The notes beneath the pieces were generated by a model. That model was not told the origin of the DNA. It worked only from the letters and a program-made list of their open reading frames with translations, and ran no database searches. A program made the position numbers and the translations under genes. This document shows positions 44,544 through 54,142 of a stretch of DNA of 64,000 nucleotides, piece after piece. Source of the DNA: Mycobacterium botniense (GTDB lineage Bacteria > Actinomycetota > Actinomycetes > Mycobacteriales > Mycobacteriaceae); contig NZ_BLKW01000002.1 of assembly GCF_010723305.1 (NCBI RefSeq), positions 1 to 64,000 on the forward strand. The letters run 5' to 3'. Position 1 is the first letter of the stretch; each line of letters starts with the position of its first letter.

Positions 44544-45746
44544 GTGGGAGCACAGCGAAAGACCCGACACGGCGACGTGGAGAAGCAGCAGTGGTTCGGT
44601 CGGCTGATTGCCCAAGGGGTCAGCAACCGCCAAGCGTGCCGGATCGTGGGAATCAACCGCAGGACCGGGACACGCTGGCGCTACGGGCGCACAATCCGCA
44701 ACACTGCCGGCGAGCCGGTGCACTATCCACCGGTGAGTCTTGCAGCACCCAAGCCGCGCCATCCTCGATATTTGTCGTCGGCGGAGAGGACGATGATCGC
44801 CGATTTACACCGCGGCGGTGTCAGCGTGCGCGGTATCGCCGAGGAGCTGGGTAGGGCGGCCTCGACGGTCTCGCGGGAGCTACGCCGCAACGCCGACGAT
44901 CAGGGCCGCTACCTGCCGGCTACGGCGGAGCGGCTTACTGTCGAGCGGCAATCCCGGTCGCGGACGCGCCGCGTAGCGCGTGATGAGCAGCTATGCGCTG
45001 TGGTGGCCGAGCTGTTAGGCAAGCGGTGGAGTCCTGAACAGGTGGCTCATGAACTGCCGGTGCGGTTTCCTGACCAGCCCGAGCGCCATCTGTGTACCGA
45101 GTCGATCTACCAGGCGATCTATGATCCCAAGACCGCGTTAACCCGTCCGGCCAAACGGCGGCGCCGGCGGCGCCGACGCCGGATCCAGGGCCTGGAACGC
45201 CGTGGTCGGCTCACCGCTATGACGATGATCGCTGATCGACCGGTCGAGGTCGAGGCCCGGGTGCAGGTTGGGCATTGGGAGGGCGATTGCCTCATGGGTG
45301 CTGGAAACCGGTCGGCGATCGGCACTCTCGTCGAACGCGTCACGCGCTTTGTCATCCTTGTCCACGTGCCCACGAGCCGACCGACCGCGGAGGCGATGCG
45401 CGATGGCGTCATCGACGCACTGGGCGCTCTTCCCGCCCATCTGCGCCGGACGCTGACCTGGGATCAAGGCAAAGAACTTGCGCTGCATCAACAGATCACC
45501 GCCCACATCGGCACACGCGTGTTCTTCTGTGACGCGCACTCACCGTGGCAGCGCGGCTCCAACGAGAACACCAACGGCTTGCTGCGCGACTACTTTCCCA
45601 AAGGCGCTGACCTGGCCAATATCTCACCCCAGGAACTGCAACGCGTCGCCGACGAACTCAACGACCGGCCCCGCAAAACCCTCGACTGGGCCCGACCCGC
45701 CGACCTGATCACCGACGCCGTCGTCGTCACGGGCAGGACCGCATAA
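44544..45746 (+). CDS. IS30-family transposase
   Basis: A 400-aa DDE transposase. Two HTHs: GVSNRQACRIVGINRRTGT and GGVSVRGIAEELGRAASTVS. A basic Arg tract lies at about residues 205-215. The catalytic triad is in VGHWEGDCLMG (Asp), LTWDQGKEL (Asp) and SNENTNGLLRDYFPKG (Glu), the last being the typical IS30 block. Intact, so the element is possibly active. Confidence 0.92.
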   Translation: MGAQRKTRHGDVEKQQWFGRLIAQGVSNRQACRIVGINRRTGTRWRYGRTIRNTAGEPVHYPPVSLAAPKPRHPRYLSSAERTMIADLHRGGVSVRGIAEELGRAASTVSRELRRNADDQGRYLPATAERLTVERQSRSRTRRVARDEQLCAVVAELLGKRWSPEQVAHELPVRFPDQPERHLCTESIYQAIYDPKTALTRPAKRRRRRRRRRIQGLERRGRLTAMTMIADRPVEVEARVQVGHWEGDCLMGAGNRSAIGTLVERVTRFVILVHVPTSRPTAEAMRDGVIDALGALPAHLRRTLTWDQGKELALHQQITAHIGTRVFFCDAHSPWQRGSNENTNGLLRDYFPKGADLANISPQELQRVADELNDRPRKTLDWARPADLITDAVVVTGRTA

Positions 45747-45759
45747 GCCGCATGGTTGA

Positions 45760-46101
45760 TCAGCCCCAAAAGATCGCGGTGGGATCACGATCCACCTCAG
45801 CCAACAACTCCTCGACACCGGCAGTGGGCGACACCAGATCATAGATGTGGAAGCGCAGGTTGCGGTCCCGCCAATACAACGACCACATGCCGGTGGTCTT
45901 CGTGTAGCGCAGCCGAGCGATCGGGAACCGGGTCCACTCCGAGCCCTTATCCGCCCGCCACGACCGGCGGCACTCCACGATCGTCAGATGACGCTCAGCA
46001 ACGTCGACCTCAACGCGGACCCCGTCACGGATCTGGGCAGGCACCCTGTCCCGACACCACCGCCGCACCCGCGCCACATCCATCTCCGGCAGACCCTCCA
46101 C
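45760..46101 (-). CDS. DUF3024 protein, IS30 passenger
   Basis: A 113-aa protein facing the transposase and enclosed by the IS30 inverted repeats. DUF3024 features: IVECRRSWRADKGSEWTRF, PIARLRYTKTTGMWSLYWR and LRFHIYDLVSP. Function is unknown. Convergent placement 13 bases from the transposase stop and before the right repeat makes it part of the element rather than flanking DNA. Confidence 0.75.
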   Translation of the reverse strand: MEGLPEMDVARVRRWCRDRVPAQIRDGVRVEVDVAERHLTIVECRRSWRADKGSEWTRFPIARLRYTKTTGMWSLYWRDRNLRFHIYDLVSPTAGVEELLAEVDRDPTAIFWG

Positions 46102-46194
46102 TCCACTAGTGTTGCAACCGTCCCGTTGCGACGTTCACTGGAATCCGCCCCGTCCCAGTGGGGCCAGTTCAAGTTGACATAGCCAGTGGGAGCG

Positions 46195-46660
46195 CGTGTG
46201 GGCCTTGACGGGCATGCCGTGCTCTGGCCACCGCTGCTGATGACCACCGCCGGTGACCTCGACAAGTTCCGACAAGCAATATGCGGCATCGACTTATAAG
46301 CGCGGGTTCGGGTTTTGCCGGCGACCACCTCAGCGTGTTGGAGGCGGCGCTGGCGCAGCTGGCGGTGGACCCCGCGCACAGGTGATCTGTCGCACCGACG
46401 CCGGGGCGCCAGCCACGACCTGGCCGCGGCGTGCCGCAGCCGGGGTGTGCGGTTCATCGGCGGGGTGCAGCTTGGCGCACAGCCGGCCGAGGCGGTCGTG
46501 ACACTGCCGCGATCACATTGGCAGGCAACGATTTCCGCCGATGCCAGCGAGGTTCGCGACACCGGTGCGGTGGCCGAAATCACCGACCTGGTCTCGGTGA
46601 CGGGCTGGCCGACCGGCACCACCCCGTCGAGAGTTAATCGGCTCAACCACATGCAGCACG
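46195..46660 (+). pseudogene. IS1380-family transposase remnant
   Basis: Frame-broken pieces read GFGFAGDHLSVLEAALAQL (one frame) and SHDLAAACRSRGVRFIGG, HWQATISADASEVRDTGA, AEITDLVSVTGWPTGTT (another), which together resemble the central part of IS1380 transposases. Start, end and at least one catalytic region are missing. Inactive. Confidence 0.6.
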
Positions 46661-46739
46661 CGAGCTCGACCGACCTCCATGACACTCAACCCGAGCGGCA
46701 ATGCCCCCACAATCACCTCCAGGACCTACCGCAAAATCC

Positions 46740-46890
46740 GGGCTAAGCAGCGGATCGACCGTGCCCAGTTGACGATTCACGCCGACCGCGGCAGTTCCAT
46801 GACCAGCAAGCCGGTGGCGTTTCTGCTGGCCGATCTCGTTGTCACCCAGTCACATTCGCGACCACAGCTCTCCAACGACAACGCACCTCA
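46740..46890 (+). pseudogene. IS3-family orfB fragment
   Basis: Reads RAQLTIHADRGSSMTSKPV, then AFLLADLVVTQSHSRPQLS and NDNAP, the second-Asp block of an IS3-type integrase core (HxDRGS). About 50 codons remain. The rest of 46891-47136 has no recognisable feature. Confidence 0.6.
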
Positions 46891-47136
46891 CGATCCGGGA
46901 CAGGGCACCTTCCCCAGCCTCATAAACGACGGTTCGCCACGAGAATTCCATGCGCTCAAGTGATCTGAACGCCGCCACCATACTCGAGGCATCACTGTCT
47001 GGGCGATTCGTCGACATACTGTGGCCAGCTGCACGACACCCGCACCTGGCAACCTCAGCCACCAATGCCGATGCCCGTTACAGCTGCTTGACACGGTCAT
47101 TGAGATCCATCAGGGGTAACCCCCAGTGCCGCAAAA

Positions 47137-47910
47137 TCACAACGTGACGTTTCTCAACATTGCAGTCGCCACTCGTTCGGCGTCATCTGTAGCCTGGCCG
47201 GGGTTGCTGGTGCCAGGTAACGCATGCACGATTGTGCAAGTGCGGGCTTCGACGACGACGTTTTCGCGCACTCCCAGCGCCTGCTGACAGGCTTCACCAG
47301 GCTGCTCTCCTTCAGGAGCAGCCATAGCTACGGTGATCACGTTTTCATGCCGTTGAACCGTGCCCAACGTGTACCCCCGCGAATTTTCATAACCCAAATG
47401 TGCATCAACCACGCTTCTGCTGCATGTTTCCCATTGGGCTTGCGAAGACGTCAGAAACTCTTGGGCCTGCTCAGCGGAGGAGAGGACGGCCGCAGCTTGT
47501 TCCAGGAGGTACGGACCTCCATCGGTCTCGGAGCTCCCATACAGGTCCTGGTATGTTTCAACTTTGGTCGCTAGAGGATCAGCGGGGCCGTAGACATCAT
47601 GCTCGCCGGTGAAAACCACACCGACACAAGAACGAGGTGTGACCTGCGCCGAATGATCTGACGTCCCATATGAAGAGGAATTCATCGTCAGCGCACCTGT
47701 TCCACTGTCAGCCGGGTCACTAGCGATGTTGATTCCCAGCACCTCGCTAAGTTGGGTGGCGGTCAGCAAGACGCGGTCTATAGCCTTCGGTGAAAATGAC
47801 GGCGGGGGCGGCAGCTGAACACTCGCTGCCACGGTGGTTGTTGCGGGATGTGTTGACGAGCTTAAGGATCCGCGTGATTCCCGTGAGCTTGGTGACCGTG
47901 TCGCTCCCAT
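47137..47910 (-). pseudogene. PknH-type extracellular sensor domain, split from its kinase
   Basis: About 257 codons encode a PknH C-terminal (extracellular) domain: VLLTATQLSEVLGINIAS, RSCVGVVFTGEHDVYGPA, QAQWETCSRSVVD, EACQQALGVRENVV and ATAMLRNVTL, with paired Cys. There is no signal peptide or membrane helix in this frame; the only membrane segment is at the end of the overlapping kinase frame. One missing base in the 47862-47910 overlap would separate them. As written the domain would not reach the outside. Confidence 0.7.
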
Positions 47911-48932
47911 GGCCGCCAGGTGACCATCAGCCAGGCAGCGAGGACCACTGCAACGAGTGTTGTGACAAGGGTTATCAGCCGAAACTTTGGAATCAGTTTG
48001 TCAATTGGAGCCTGAAGACGGCGCTTCGTCCATCTCAGGCGCATCATCGCCAATCGGGTGCCGGGCGGAGAGGATAGCTGGTCACCGCCGACCGCGCTAG
48101 TGGCAGCATGCGCCTGTTCACACGTGGTCAATGCGGCCCGCGCCGCACGGGCGAGGTCTTTCGCCGTTTGGTATCGCTGGTCGGGGTCTTTGGCCATTCC
48201 GCTGGCGATCACTTCGTCCATCGCCTCTGGGAGACCGAATCGCAGAATCGATGGGCGAGGAGGAGTAGTGGTGAGGTGTCCCACGATCTGTTGTTCGAGG
48301 CTATCCCCGGGATATGGGCGTTGACCGGTCAGCGCCTCAAACAGCACACAGGCCAGGGCGTAGACGTCTGTACGGGCGTCGGCAATTCCGGTGTTGAGCC
48401 TTTCGGGGGCCATATAGGCCCAGGTGCCGATTGCCGCACCGGTGCTCGTGAGGCTGGTGTCTCCCGCGGCGTGCGCAATGCCGAAGTCGGTGAGATAAGC
48501 GAAGTCGTCCTCCGCGATCAGGATGTTTGACGGCTTCACATCGCGGTGCACCAATCCGACTCTGTGAGCGGTCTGCAGCGCAGAGGCGATCTGCTCAATG
48601 ATTCCGACCGCCCTGTCCGGCTCTAACGGCTCATGGGCAAGCAGAGTTTGAAGATCTTGGCCCTCGATCAAGCGCATAGCAAGGAATAGACGTCTGTCAA
48701 TCGCGCCGAAATCGTAAATTGGAACCACGTGTGGCTCGTTAAGGCCTGCTGCGGCCTTGGCCTCGCGGCGAAACCGCTTCTGAAAGACTTGATCGTCAGC
48801 GAAATTTTGCGGAAGCATCTTCACTGCCACAACGCGTTCAGTGACTGTATCGAACGCTCGCCACACCTCACCCATGCCACCGCGGCCCAGCAACTCCACC
48901 AATCGGTAGCGCCCGAACGGCATGCCCTGCAC
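47862..48932 (-). CDS. PknH-like Ser/Thr protein kinase, truncated after the membrane helix
   Basis: A 356-aa kinase. Gly loop LGRGGMGEVW, catalytic Lys in RVVAVKMLP, HRDVKPSN loop, DFGIAHA, activation loop ending GTWAYMAPE. A juxtamembrane basic stretch leads to one TM helix (LITLVTTLVAVVLAAWLMV, residues about 320-340) and a short outside tail. The kinase domain is complete. The normal sensor domain lies in the -1 frame downstream, so signal sensing is likely lost unless the frame is rescued. Upstream 48933-49017 shows no gene. Confidence 0.85.
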   Translation of the reverse strand: MQGMPFGRYRLVELLGRGGMGEVWRAFDTVTERVVAVKMLPQNFADDQVFQKRFRREAKAAAGLNEPHVVPIYDFGAIDRRLFLAMRLIEGQDLQTLLAHEPLEPDRAVGIIEQIASALQTAHRVGLVHRDVKPSNILIAEDDFAYLTDFGIAHAAGDTSLTSTGAAIGTWAYMAPERLNTGIADARTDVYALACVLFEALTGQRPYPGDSLEQQIVGHLTTTPPRPSILRFGLPEAMDEVIASGMAKDPDQRYQTAKDLARAARAALTTCEQAHAATSAVGGDQLSSPPGTRLAMMRLRWTKRRLQAPIDKLIPKFRLITLVTTLVAVVLAAWLMVTWRPWERHGHQAHGNHADP

Positions 48933-49017
48933 TCAAGCCTCCCAACAGCGAAAGCTCTCGCCAGCTGCAAGCAGAGTATCGCTTAGCGGTCTCGCCCGTA
49001 AGTTCGTTGGGGGTCAT

Positions 49018-49192
49018 GCCCAGGCGGTCGGGTCGCCCGGGTAGAGGACGCAGGCGGTGTCGAGGACGCCTTCGGGCGCGCCGGCGAAGTCACCGGTGGG
49101 CAGCTGGCATGCTGTCGCCGTCGGGCGGGTTTGCGGTGACGTAGGCGAACGCGCCGCGGAACCGTACGTCGACCCGCTCAGTTGTGGCCATC
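49018..49192 (-). pseudogene. Small conserved hypothetical, broken
   Basis: Begins at ATG 49192 (MATTERVDVRFRGAFAYVT) and is closed after PDGDSMPAAHR. The neighbouring frame continues as CQLPTGDFAGAPEGVLDTA and ends at 49018. Proteins with this N-terminus and a GxPEEALDxACGLYL-like end are common beside IS elements in actinomycetes; the middle seems deleted and the frame shifted. Confidence 0.45.
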
Positions 49193-49348
49193 GGTGACGG
49201 GCGCGGGCCGACAGTCGCTGTTGCAGCGACGTTTTCGTCGAGGCGGGGGTGTGGCCATAGGGGTAGATCCTGCCGTATCGGCGTGTTGTTCCCAACCGAC
49301 GCACGGTGAGGCTGGAGTGACCAATAGGAACGATGGTGGAGCCGCTGA

Positions 49349-50310
49349 GTGTCGCCGATCAGCATCGACCAAATCACGTTGACCGGATCCGAGCGCCGCG
49401 AACTGACCCGCCTGACCCGCGCCGGACGCACCGGGCAACGCCTCGCGATGCGCGCCGCGATCGTGCTCGCCGCCGCCGTGGGCGAGTCGAACGCGCAGAT
49501 CGCGCGATCGCTGCAGCTGTGCGAGGACACCGTCCGCACGTGGCGCCGCCGCTGGCTGGCAGTACCCGGGGTGGCGTCGCTGGGCGACGCGAAACGCACA
49601 GGTCGCCGCCCGAAATTCACTGCCGTGCAGCTCGTCCGGGTCAAGGCGTTGGCCGGCACCCCACCGGCCGAGGTGAGACTGCGGCTGTCGCGGTGGTCGT
49701 GCCCGGAGCTTGCCCGCCATGCGGCCAGCGACGGGCTCTGCGCGTCGATCTCGGCGGCCACGGTATGCCGGTGGCTGTCCGAGGACGCGCTCAAACCCTG
49801 GCAGTACCAGACGTGGATCGTCATCACAGATCCCGACTTCACCGCCAAAGCCCACCAGGCGCTCGACCTGTACGACCGGAAATGGGAGGGAAAGCCGTTG
49901 GGCCGCAACGACTACGTGATCTCCGCTGACGAGAAGACCTCGATCCAGGCCGCTGCCGCTGCCACCCCACACTGCCGCACGGCAAGGCCCGCGCGATGGG
50001 GCTCAATCACGACGACGACCGCTGCGGCGCCATGACCTACCTGGCCGCCTACGACGTGCAGCGCGGAAAGGTCTTCGGTCGCTGCAACGACACCACCGGC
50101 TTCCACGCGTTCACCCGACTCGTCGACCAGGTGATGACCCAAGAACCCTACAAATCCGCAGACCGGGTGTTTTGGGTCGTGGACAACGGCTCCTCGCACC
50201 GCGGCCAGGCCGCGATCGACCGGCTCGCCGCGCGGTACCCCAACGCGATCATGGTGCACACCCGGTGCAGGCGTCTTGGCTCAACCAAGTCGAGATCTAC
50301 CACCGACGTC
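49349..50310 (+). pseudogene. IS630-family transposase, frameshifted and 3'-truncated
   Basis: From ATG 49349: two HTH blocks (GQRLAMRAAIVLAAAVGES, ARSLQLCEDTVRTWRRRW) and the first catalytic Asp in YVISADEKTSIQA. Frame changes near 49960-49975, then YLAAYDVQRGKVFGRC, WVVDNGSSHRGQ (second Asp). It changes again near 50258 before ASWLNQVEIY, after which IS630 similarity stops. Inactive. A minus-strand frame around 50310-50480 (CYRLLFDVDYVVLASPKHP) is unassigned. Confidence 0.75.
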
Positions 50311-50494
50311 AGATCGTCCTCCGAGGCGGTGATCAGGGGGTGCGGCACCGGGTGTTTCGGACTCGCCAGCACCACATAATCGACATCGAACAACAAGCGG
50401 TAGCATTCACTACACGGGTGCCCTTTCTCTGGGATTGGCGAGTCCCCGATACTGAGTCCACCCGGTTGTAGAGTCGGGTTTTGTTGTTCTGGAT

Positions 50495-51306
50495 TCAGTT
50501 GATTTCGCAGGCCACAGGGGTGTGGGTGTGGCTGCATTGGGCAGCGTACTCGGCCGGGGTGAGGTAGCCCAGTGCGGAGTGACGGTGCCGGTGATTATGT
50601 TCGTGCTTGAAGTCGCCGATGACTACTCGGGCCTCCAGCAGGTTGGTCCAGTGGTTGCGGTTGAGGCACCCCTTGCTGAGCCTGCTGTTGAACGATTCGA
50701 TGTAGGCGTTGTCCCACGGCGCTCCGGGTGGAATGTAGGACAATCCGACTGTGCCGTCACAAAACTGTTGCAACGCTTGCGAAATCATCTCCGGGCCGTT
50801 ATCCATGCGCAGCACCATCGGTGGTCCACCGGCGGTGGCGAACACCCGCTCGAGTTCATCGACGAGACGCTCGCCGCTAATCGAGCGCTCCACGATGTTC
50901 AGCAGTGATTCGCCAGTGTGCTCGTCGACCATCGACGCGATCTTGACAGCCTTGCCGTCGATGGTGGAGTCGAACTGAAAATCGATCGCCCACACCACCT
51001 TGGGTGCGTCCGCGACGACCTGCGGCGCCGACGACACCCCCGCGCGCTTACGCGGCGAATGCTCCCGCCGCTGCAGTCCTTCCTCACGCCACAGCCGGTG
51101 GACCTTCTTTTTGTTGACCTCACGGCCCTCATCGTGGCGCAACGCCACCCAGGCGCATCGAAACCCATGGCAGGGAGTTTGGTGGCATACGCGCGCAGCC
51201 AGACCCGCAGATCGGCATCCGGGTCGGCCCGGGGCGCCGCGAGCAGGGTGCGCCGGTAGGTGGAGCGGGCGAGCCCCACCGCCTTGCACGCCAACCGCTC
51301 CGACAT
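50495..51306 (-). pseudogene. IS3-family orfB transposase, frameshifted
   Basis: Starts near 51306 (MSERLACKAVGLARSTYRR). Near 51165 the frame is one base short, and the conserved text resumes as WVALRHDEGREVNKKKVHR. The DDE triad is present after the break: VVWAIDFQFDST, LRMDNGPEM, YIESFNSRLSKG, ending LGYLTPAEYA. If the gap is real the element cannot move on its own. Confidence 0.8.
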
Positions 51307-51308
51307 GC

Positions 51309-51542
51309 TCAAAGCCGCTTCAACCGCGCGTTCTGCTCCCGCAACTCCCTGAGCTCCTTGGCGGCATCGACGCCCATACCGCCATAGGTGCGACGCCAGT
51401 TGTACAGCGTCGCCGGCGAAACCTCCAAGTCAGCGGCGATCTCCTCATTGGTCATTCCCGCCGCGGCAAGCTCATCAGCACGGCGCAACTTGCGCACGAT
51501 GTCCTCCGCGGAATGCCGCTTCCGACCACCCATGTGATTCAT
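51309..51542 (-). CDS. IS3-family orfA
   Basis: A 77-aa HTH protein from ATG 51542 (MNHMGGRKRHSAEDIVRK) with TNEEIAADLEVSPATLYNW and a leucine-rich C-terminal helix (LRELREQNARLKRL). Binds the IS ends. Its stop at 51309 lies directly before the orfB start. Confidence 0.85.
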   Translation of the reverse strand: MNHMGGRKRHSAEDIVRKLRRADELAAAGMTNEEIAADLEVSPATLYNWRRTYGGMGVDAAKELRELREQNARLKRL

Positions 51543-51599
51543 CGTCCCTTCCGCCCCACCCGGGGGCCACAGGACTCTCAAACAAGGCGGACTCATCCA

Positions 51600-52344
51600 A
51601 CGGGAACACGCCAGGTGTTGTAGGAGCCTTCCTTGATCTGGAAGATCAGCGCGGCCGCGCTGGCGTCGGGCCGGTAGGCCAGTGCGCCCGACATCGACAG
51701 GCGAGTCCAGGAGAATCGGTGTCGCAGCACCGGGGTGTGGCCCTTGGGTGCCCAGGTCCCTCTCACCGGCGGGAGCAGGGAGAATCCGCTCTCGTCTTGG
51801 AAGACGATCCAGGCGCCGCGGCGCCGCGCGCTTTTTTTATGCGCGGCCAGTCGGATTTGACCCAGGTGGCGATCGCCTGGTCGTCGCGTTCGACCGCGCG
51901 CCGTGCCGGGCGCTGTCTGCTCCAGCCCAGCCGCTCACGCAGGATCGTCCAGGTCTGGGTTTGGCCATAACGGATCCCGGTCAGCGTCTCGATCACGTCG
52001 GCGACCCGCGCCAAGGTCCACATCTGGGTCGCAAAGCCATGGACCCGCGGACCCTTCAGCAGCGCCTGCTCCACCTGCGTCAGCTGCTCATCGGACAGCT
52101 TGGGCAACCGGCCGGCCCGGCCGGCGCCAGCCAGTCCCTTTTTGCCCTCGGCCACAAAGATCCGATGCCAGCGCGACGCCGTCTGCGCTGAAACACCCAG
52201 CTTGTCCATCACGTCGACCTGACGCTTGCCGCGGGCGAACATATCCGCCGCCGCCATCCGCCGGTCCTTGAGCGCCTGAAAGTCCCGCCGCGCAAGCACT
52301 TTGGCGTCGGTCCTCGACCGTCTCCTGCCAGTAGATCCCGCCAC
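51600..52344 (-). pseudogene. Second IS630-family transposase, broken
   Basis: From 52344 (MAGSTGRRRSRTDAKVLAR) two HTH regions (RQVDVMDKLGVSAQTASRW; ADVIETLTGIRYGQTQTWT) precede a frame change at the T7 run at about 51833-51839. The DDE part resumes in another frame as WIVFQDESGFSLLPPVRGT, then HRFSWTRLSMSGALAYRP, and is cut at about 51605 next to the IS3 element. Opposite in strand to, and different from, the IS630 copy at 49349. Confidence 0.75.
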
Positions 52345-52938
52345 ACACCAATTGTCCTATACCGCAGAGAAAATTCCGCGCAACGACTCACTGTATTACC
52401 GAAATATCTTTAACGCGTCTTGATTTCGATTTTTCGCGCGGCCTGGCGGGGCTGCTGGGAGGCGGTTGCTGGCCGGCTGGTGATGTCGATTGTGGCGGGT
52501 GGGTGTGACAGCTCGTCCGGTGTCGCTCCGGTGAGGCGGGCTTTCCTCAGCCGCCACATGAGCCACCAGGCGGCCGGTCTCAATCACCGGGCGGGCAGCC
52601 TGCCCCCCAAACTCGGGGTGTACTTGCGACGCCTGCCCGGCATACGGACATCCCTCCCGCGACACCAGCAGTCCCGCCAGCTTGCGGTTCGTGGAATAAA
52701 ATGCGGTCGCATGAAAGGCTAGCCGTGACACTCGGTTCGGTGTCAACCGTGCCAACGTGGTGATCATGTCGGTGATGCCGGCATCGAGCGCCCCCGCCTG
52801 GCATCCGGCAATGTGATGAATCTGCTTGACGATACGAATCGAGCGGGTACCGACATCGAGGTCGTGTCTAACTTTAGCGGAGGATCTTCCCGAGCCGCCG
52901 CAAAGCAAGATGAGTCCGGACCTGCGGGTTGTGGATTG
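52345..52938. other. Degenerate region, no assignable gene
   Basis: A minus-strand frame 52396-52908 contains DAGITDMITTLARLTPNRV and LAGLLVSREGCPYAGQAS but ends in Pro/Arg-rich sequence. It may be a fragment of a mobile-element or HNH-repeat protein. No start site, hairpin or complete domain seen. Confidence 0.35.
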
Positions 52939-53226
52939 TCAGACTCGCTGATCGTGCTCGTCAACTCGGTTACGCGAGACCCATTGGAGCTTAGGTGGCC
53001 AAGATGGGTCGTTCCGATGCCGGTACACCTGCAACCAGGCGTTGATTATGAGTCCAAGCATGAACACGACGAAAAAGCCGTAGATTGCTTTCCCGGTTTG
53101 CCAGTACTCGTAACCATCTAAGCCTGCAAGGCTGAGAACGCCGACCGTGGCGCAGCTCAACCCCGTTCGAGTGGTGCTGAGCCAGTTAAACGCCCTTAGC
53201 GGCGCGGAAGTCCGTGAAGGTGACAT
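52939..53226 (-). CDS. Small membrane protein next to ESX-type genes
   Basis: A 95-aa protein from ATG 53226 (MSPSRTSAPLRAFNWLST) with two hydrophobic stretches (LSCATVGVLSLAGLDG and YGFFVVFMLGLIINAWLQV) and a basic C-terminus. Four bases separate it from the ESX-type gene, so it is likely in the same operon. No family recognised. Confidence 0.55.
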   Translation of the reverse strand: MSPSRTSAPLRAFNWLSTTRTGLSCATVGVLSLAGLDGYEYWQTGKAIYGFFVVFMLGLIINAWLQVYRHRNDPSWPPKLQWVSRNRVDEHDQRV

Positions 53227-53230
53227 GTGC

Positions 53231-54142
53231 CTATTCCCAAATCTTGCTGAGTATGTAACCGATGCCTGAAAGGCCGCCAACGACTAGACACCCTCCTATT
53301 GCCCCTGGTCCAGTCTCCGAGGTTGCAAGCGCCCCGCCGGCACATCCGGTGCTGGCGGCTATTGCGAGTCCTCCAAGCGTCGGTTCGCTCGGCTGGTGTA
53401 GCTGCTGCTGGATATCGTTTATTTGCTTCTGCTGGTCTTGGAGCTGCCTCTGAATCGTGCCCAGATCGGAAGCAGGAGACGGTGTCGGTGTGGGACTCGG
53501 GCTCGGCGTTGGCCCGTCTTGCTTGAAGGTCTGGTCGACGAGCCGGACACCGTATCGACGGTCGCTGTCACCGTCGTTGACGATCTTGTCGTCGGGGCCG
53601 GTGTGGATCGGCTGCTCGTTGAAGGTCGTGTTGCCGATGCCTGCGGCGGCGTTGGCGAGGTTGCCCGCGACTTCGTGGTCCACCCCGACTAGTTCAGCGG
53701 CACGTGAACGGATGCCGGCTGCGAACTGTTGAGCTTGAGCTTGACGAGCTGCGTGATCTGCCGCCGTCCTGCTGCTGCGGGTGTCGGTGACCGACAAGTC
53801 TTCGCCGACAGTGAAACCGGCGTTATGCGCGTCCTCGACGGCGTACAGCACCCTACGCTTGGCAGCGTCGATGTCGCCCGCCCCGCGGCGGGCGATCCCG
53901 GATGCCTCACGTAGTTGGTCCGACTTGCCGCTAGCCGTCGCCTTGTCGGCGGTGGTCCGGTTGAGCAGCGCATCGTGCGCTTGCCCTTCCCAGTTCATCG
54001 AAGCCGACTGGTGCCACACCTGCCAGAATGCGTCGTCCCACCGATCAGCGGTGGCCGTCCAGTGATCAGCTGCTTCAATGAGATGGGCTGTGTCCCATGC
54101 TCGAATCTCCGAGAGAGTCGGCAATTCGACGGTGGCTAGCAT
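53231..54142 (-). CDS. ESX/type VII secretion-associated substrate-like protein
   Basis: A 303-aa protein from ATG 54142. The first about 190 residues are helical with a WXG-like turn (SASMNWEGQAHDALLNRTT) and helix-rich LREASGIARRGAGDIDAAK. A Pro/Ser/Thr linker (residues 213-226), a short coiled coil (RQLQDQQKQINDIQQQLHQ) and a C-terminal Gly-rich hydrophobic segment follow (GAIGGCLVVGGLSGIGYIL). This resembles Rv0026-type or EspA-like partners of small EspC-like proteins. It may be secreted or envelope-anchored as a heterodimer with its neighbour. Confidence 0.6.
   Translation of the reverse strand: MLATVELPTLSEIRAWDTAHLIEAADHWTATADRWDDAFWQVWHQSASMNWEGQAHDALLNRTTADKATASGKSDQLREASGIARRGAGDIDAAKRRVLYAVEDAHNAGFTVGEDLSVTDTRSSRTAADHAARQAQAQQFAAGIRSRAAELVGVDHEVAGNLANAAAGIGNTTFNEQPIHTGPDDKIVNDGDSDRRYGVRLVDQTFKQDGPTPSPSPTPTPSPASDLGTIQRQLQDQQKQINDIQQQLHQPSEPTLGGLAIAASTGCAGGALATSETGPGAIGGCLVVGGLSGIGYILSKIWE

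Larger units (their letters stand above)
44495..46150 (+). mobile_element. Complete IS30-family element with DUF3024 passenger
   Basis: Bounded by perfect 26-base inverted repeats at 44495-44520 and 46125-46150 (outer bases GGGCGGATTCCAG). Length 1,656 bases. Contains a full IS30 transposase on the plus strand and a convergent DUF3024 gene between the transposase stop and the right repeat. No target duplication can be assigned with confidence. A diverged copy of the left 107 bases lies at 54602-54708. Confidence 0.85.
50453..51595 (-). mobile_element. IS3-family element with frameshifted orfB
   Basis: Imperfect terminal inverted repeats (18 of 24 bases) at 50453-50476 and 51572-51595, both with TGAGTCC outward, enclose orfA and orfB. 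Length 1,143 bases. It abuts a decayed IS630 copy at 51600-52344, probably its insertion target. Confidence 0.7.

Noticed and set aside
45984-46685. A 233-codon minus-strand frame across the IS30 right end
   Set aside because: Crosses the inverted repeat and runs antisense to an IS1380 remnant; no domain.
49090-49972. Two long minus-strand frames opposite the IS630 remnant
   Set aside because: Antisense shadows of the transposase; compositions are Arg/Ser/Pro-rich without motifs.
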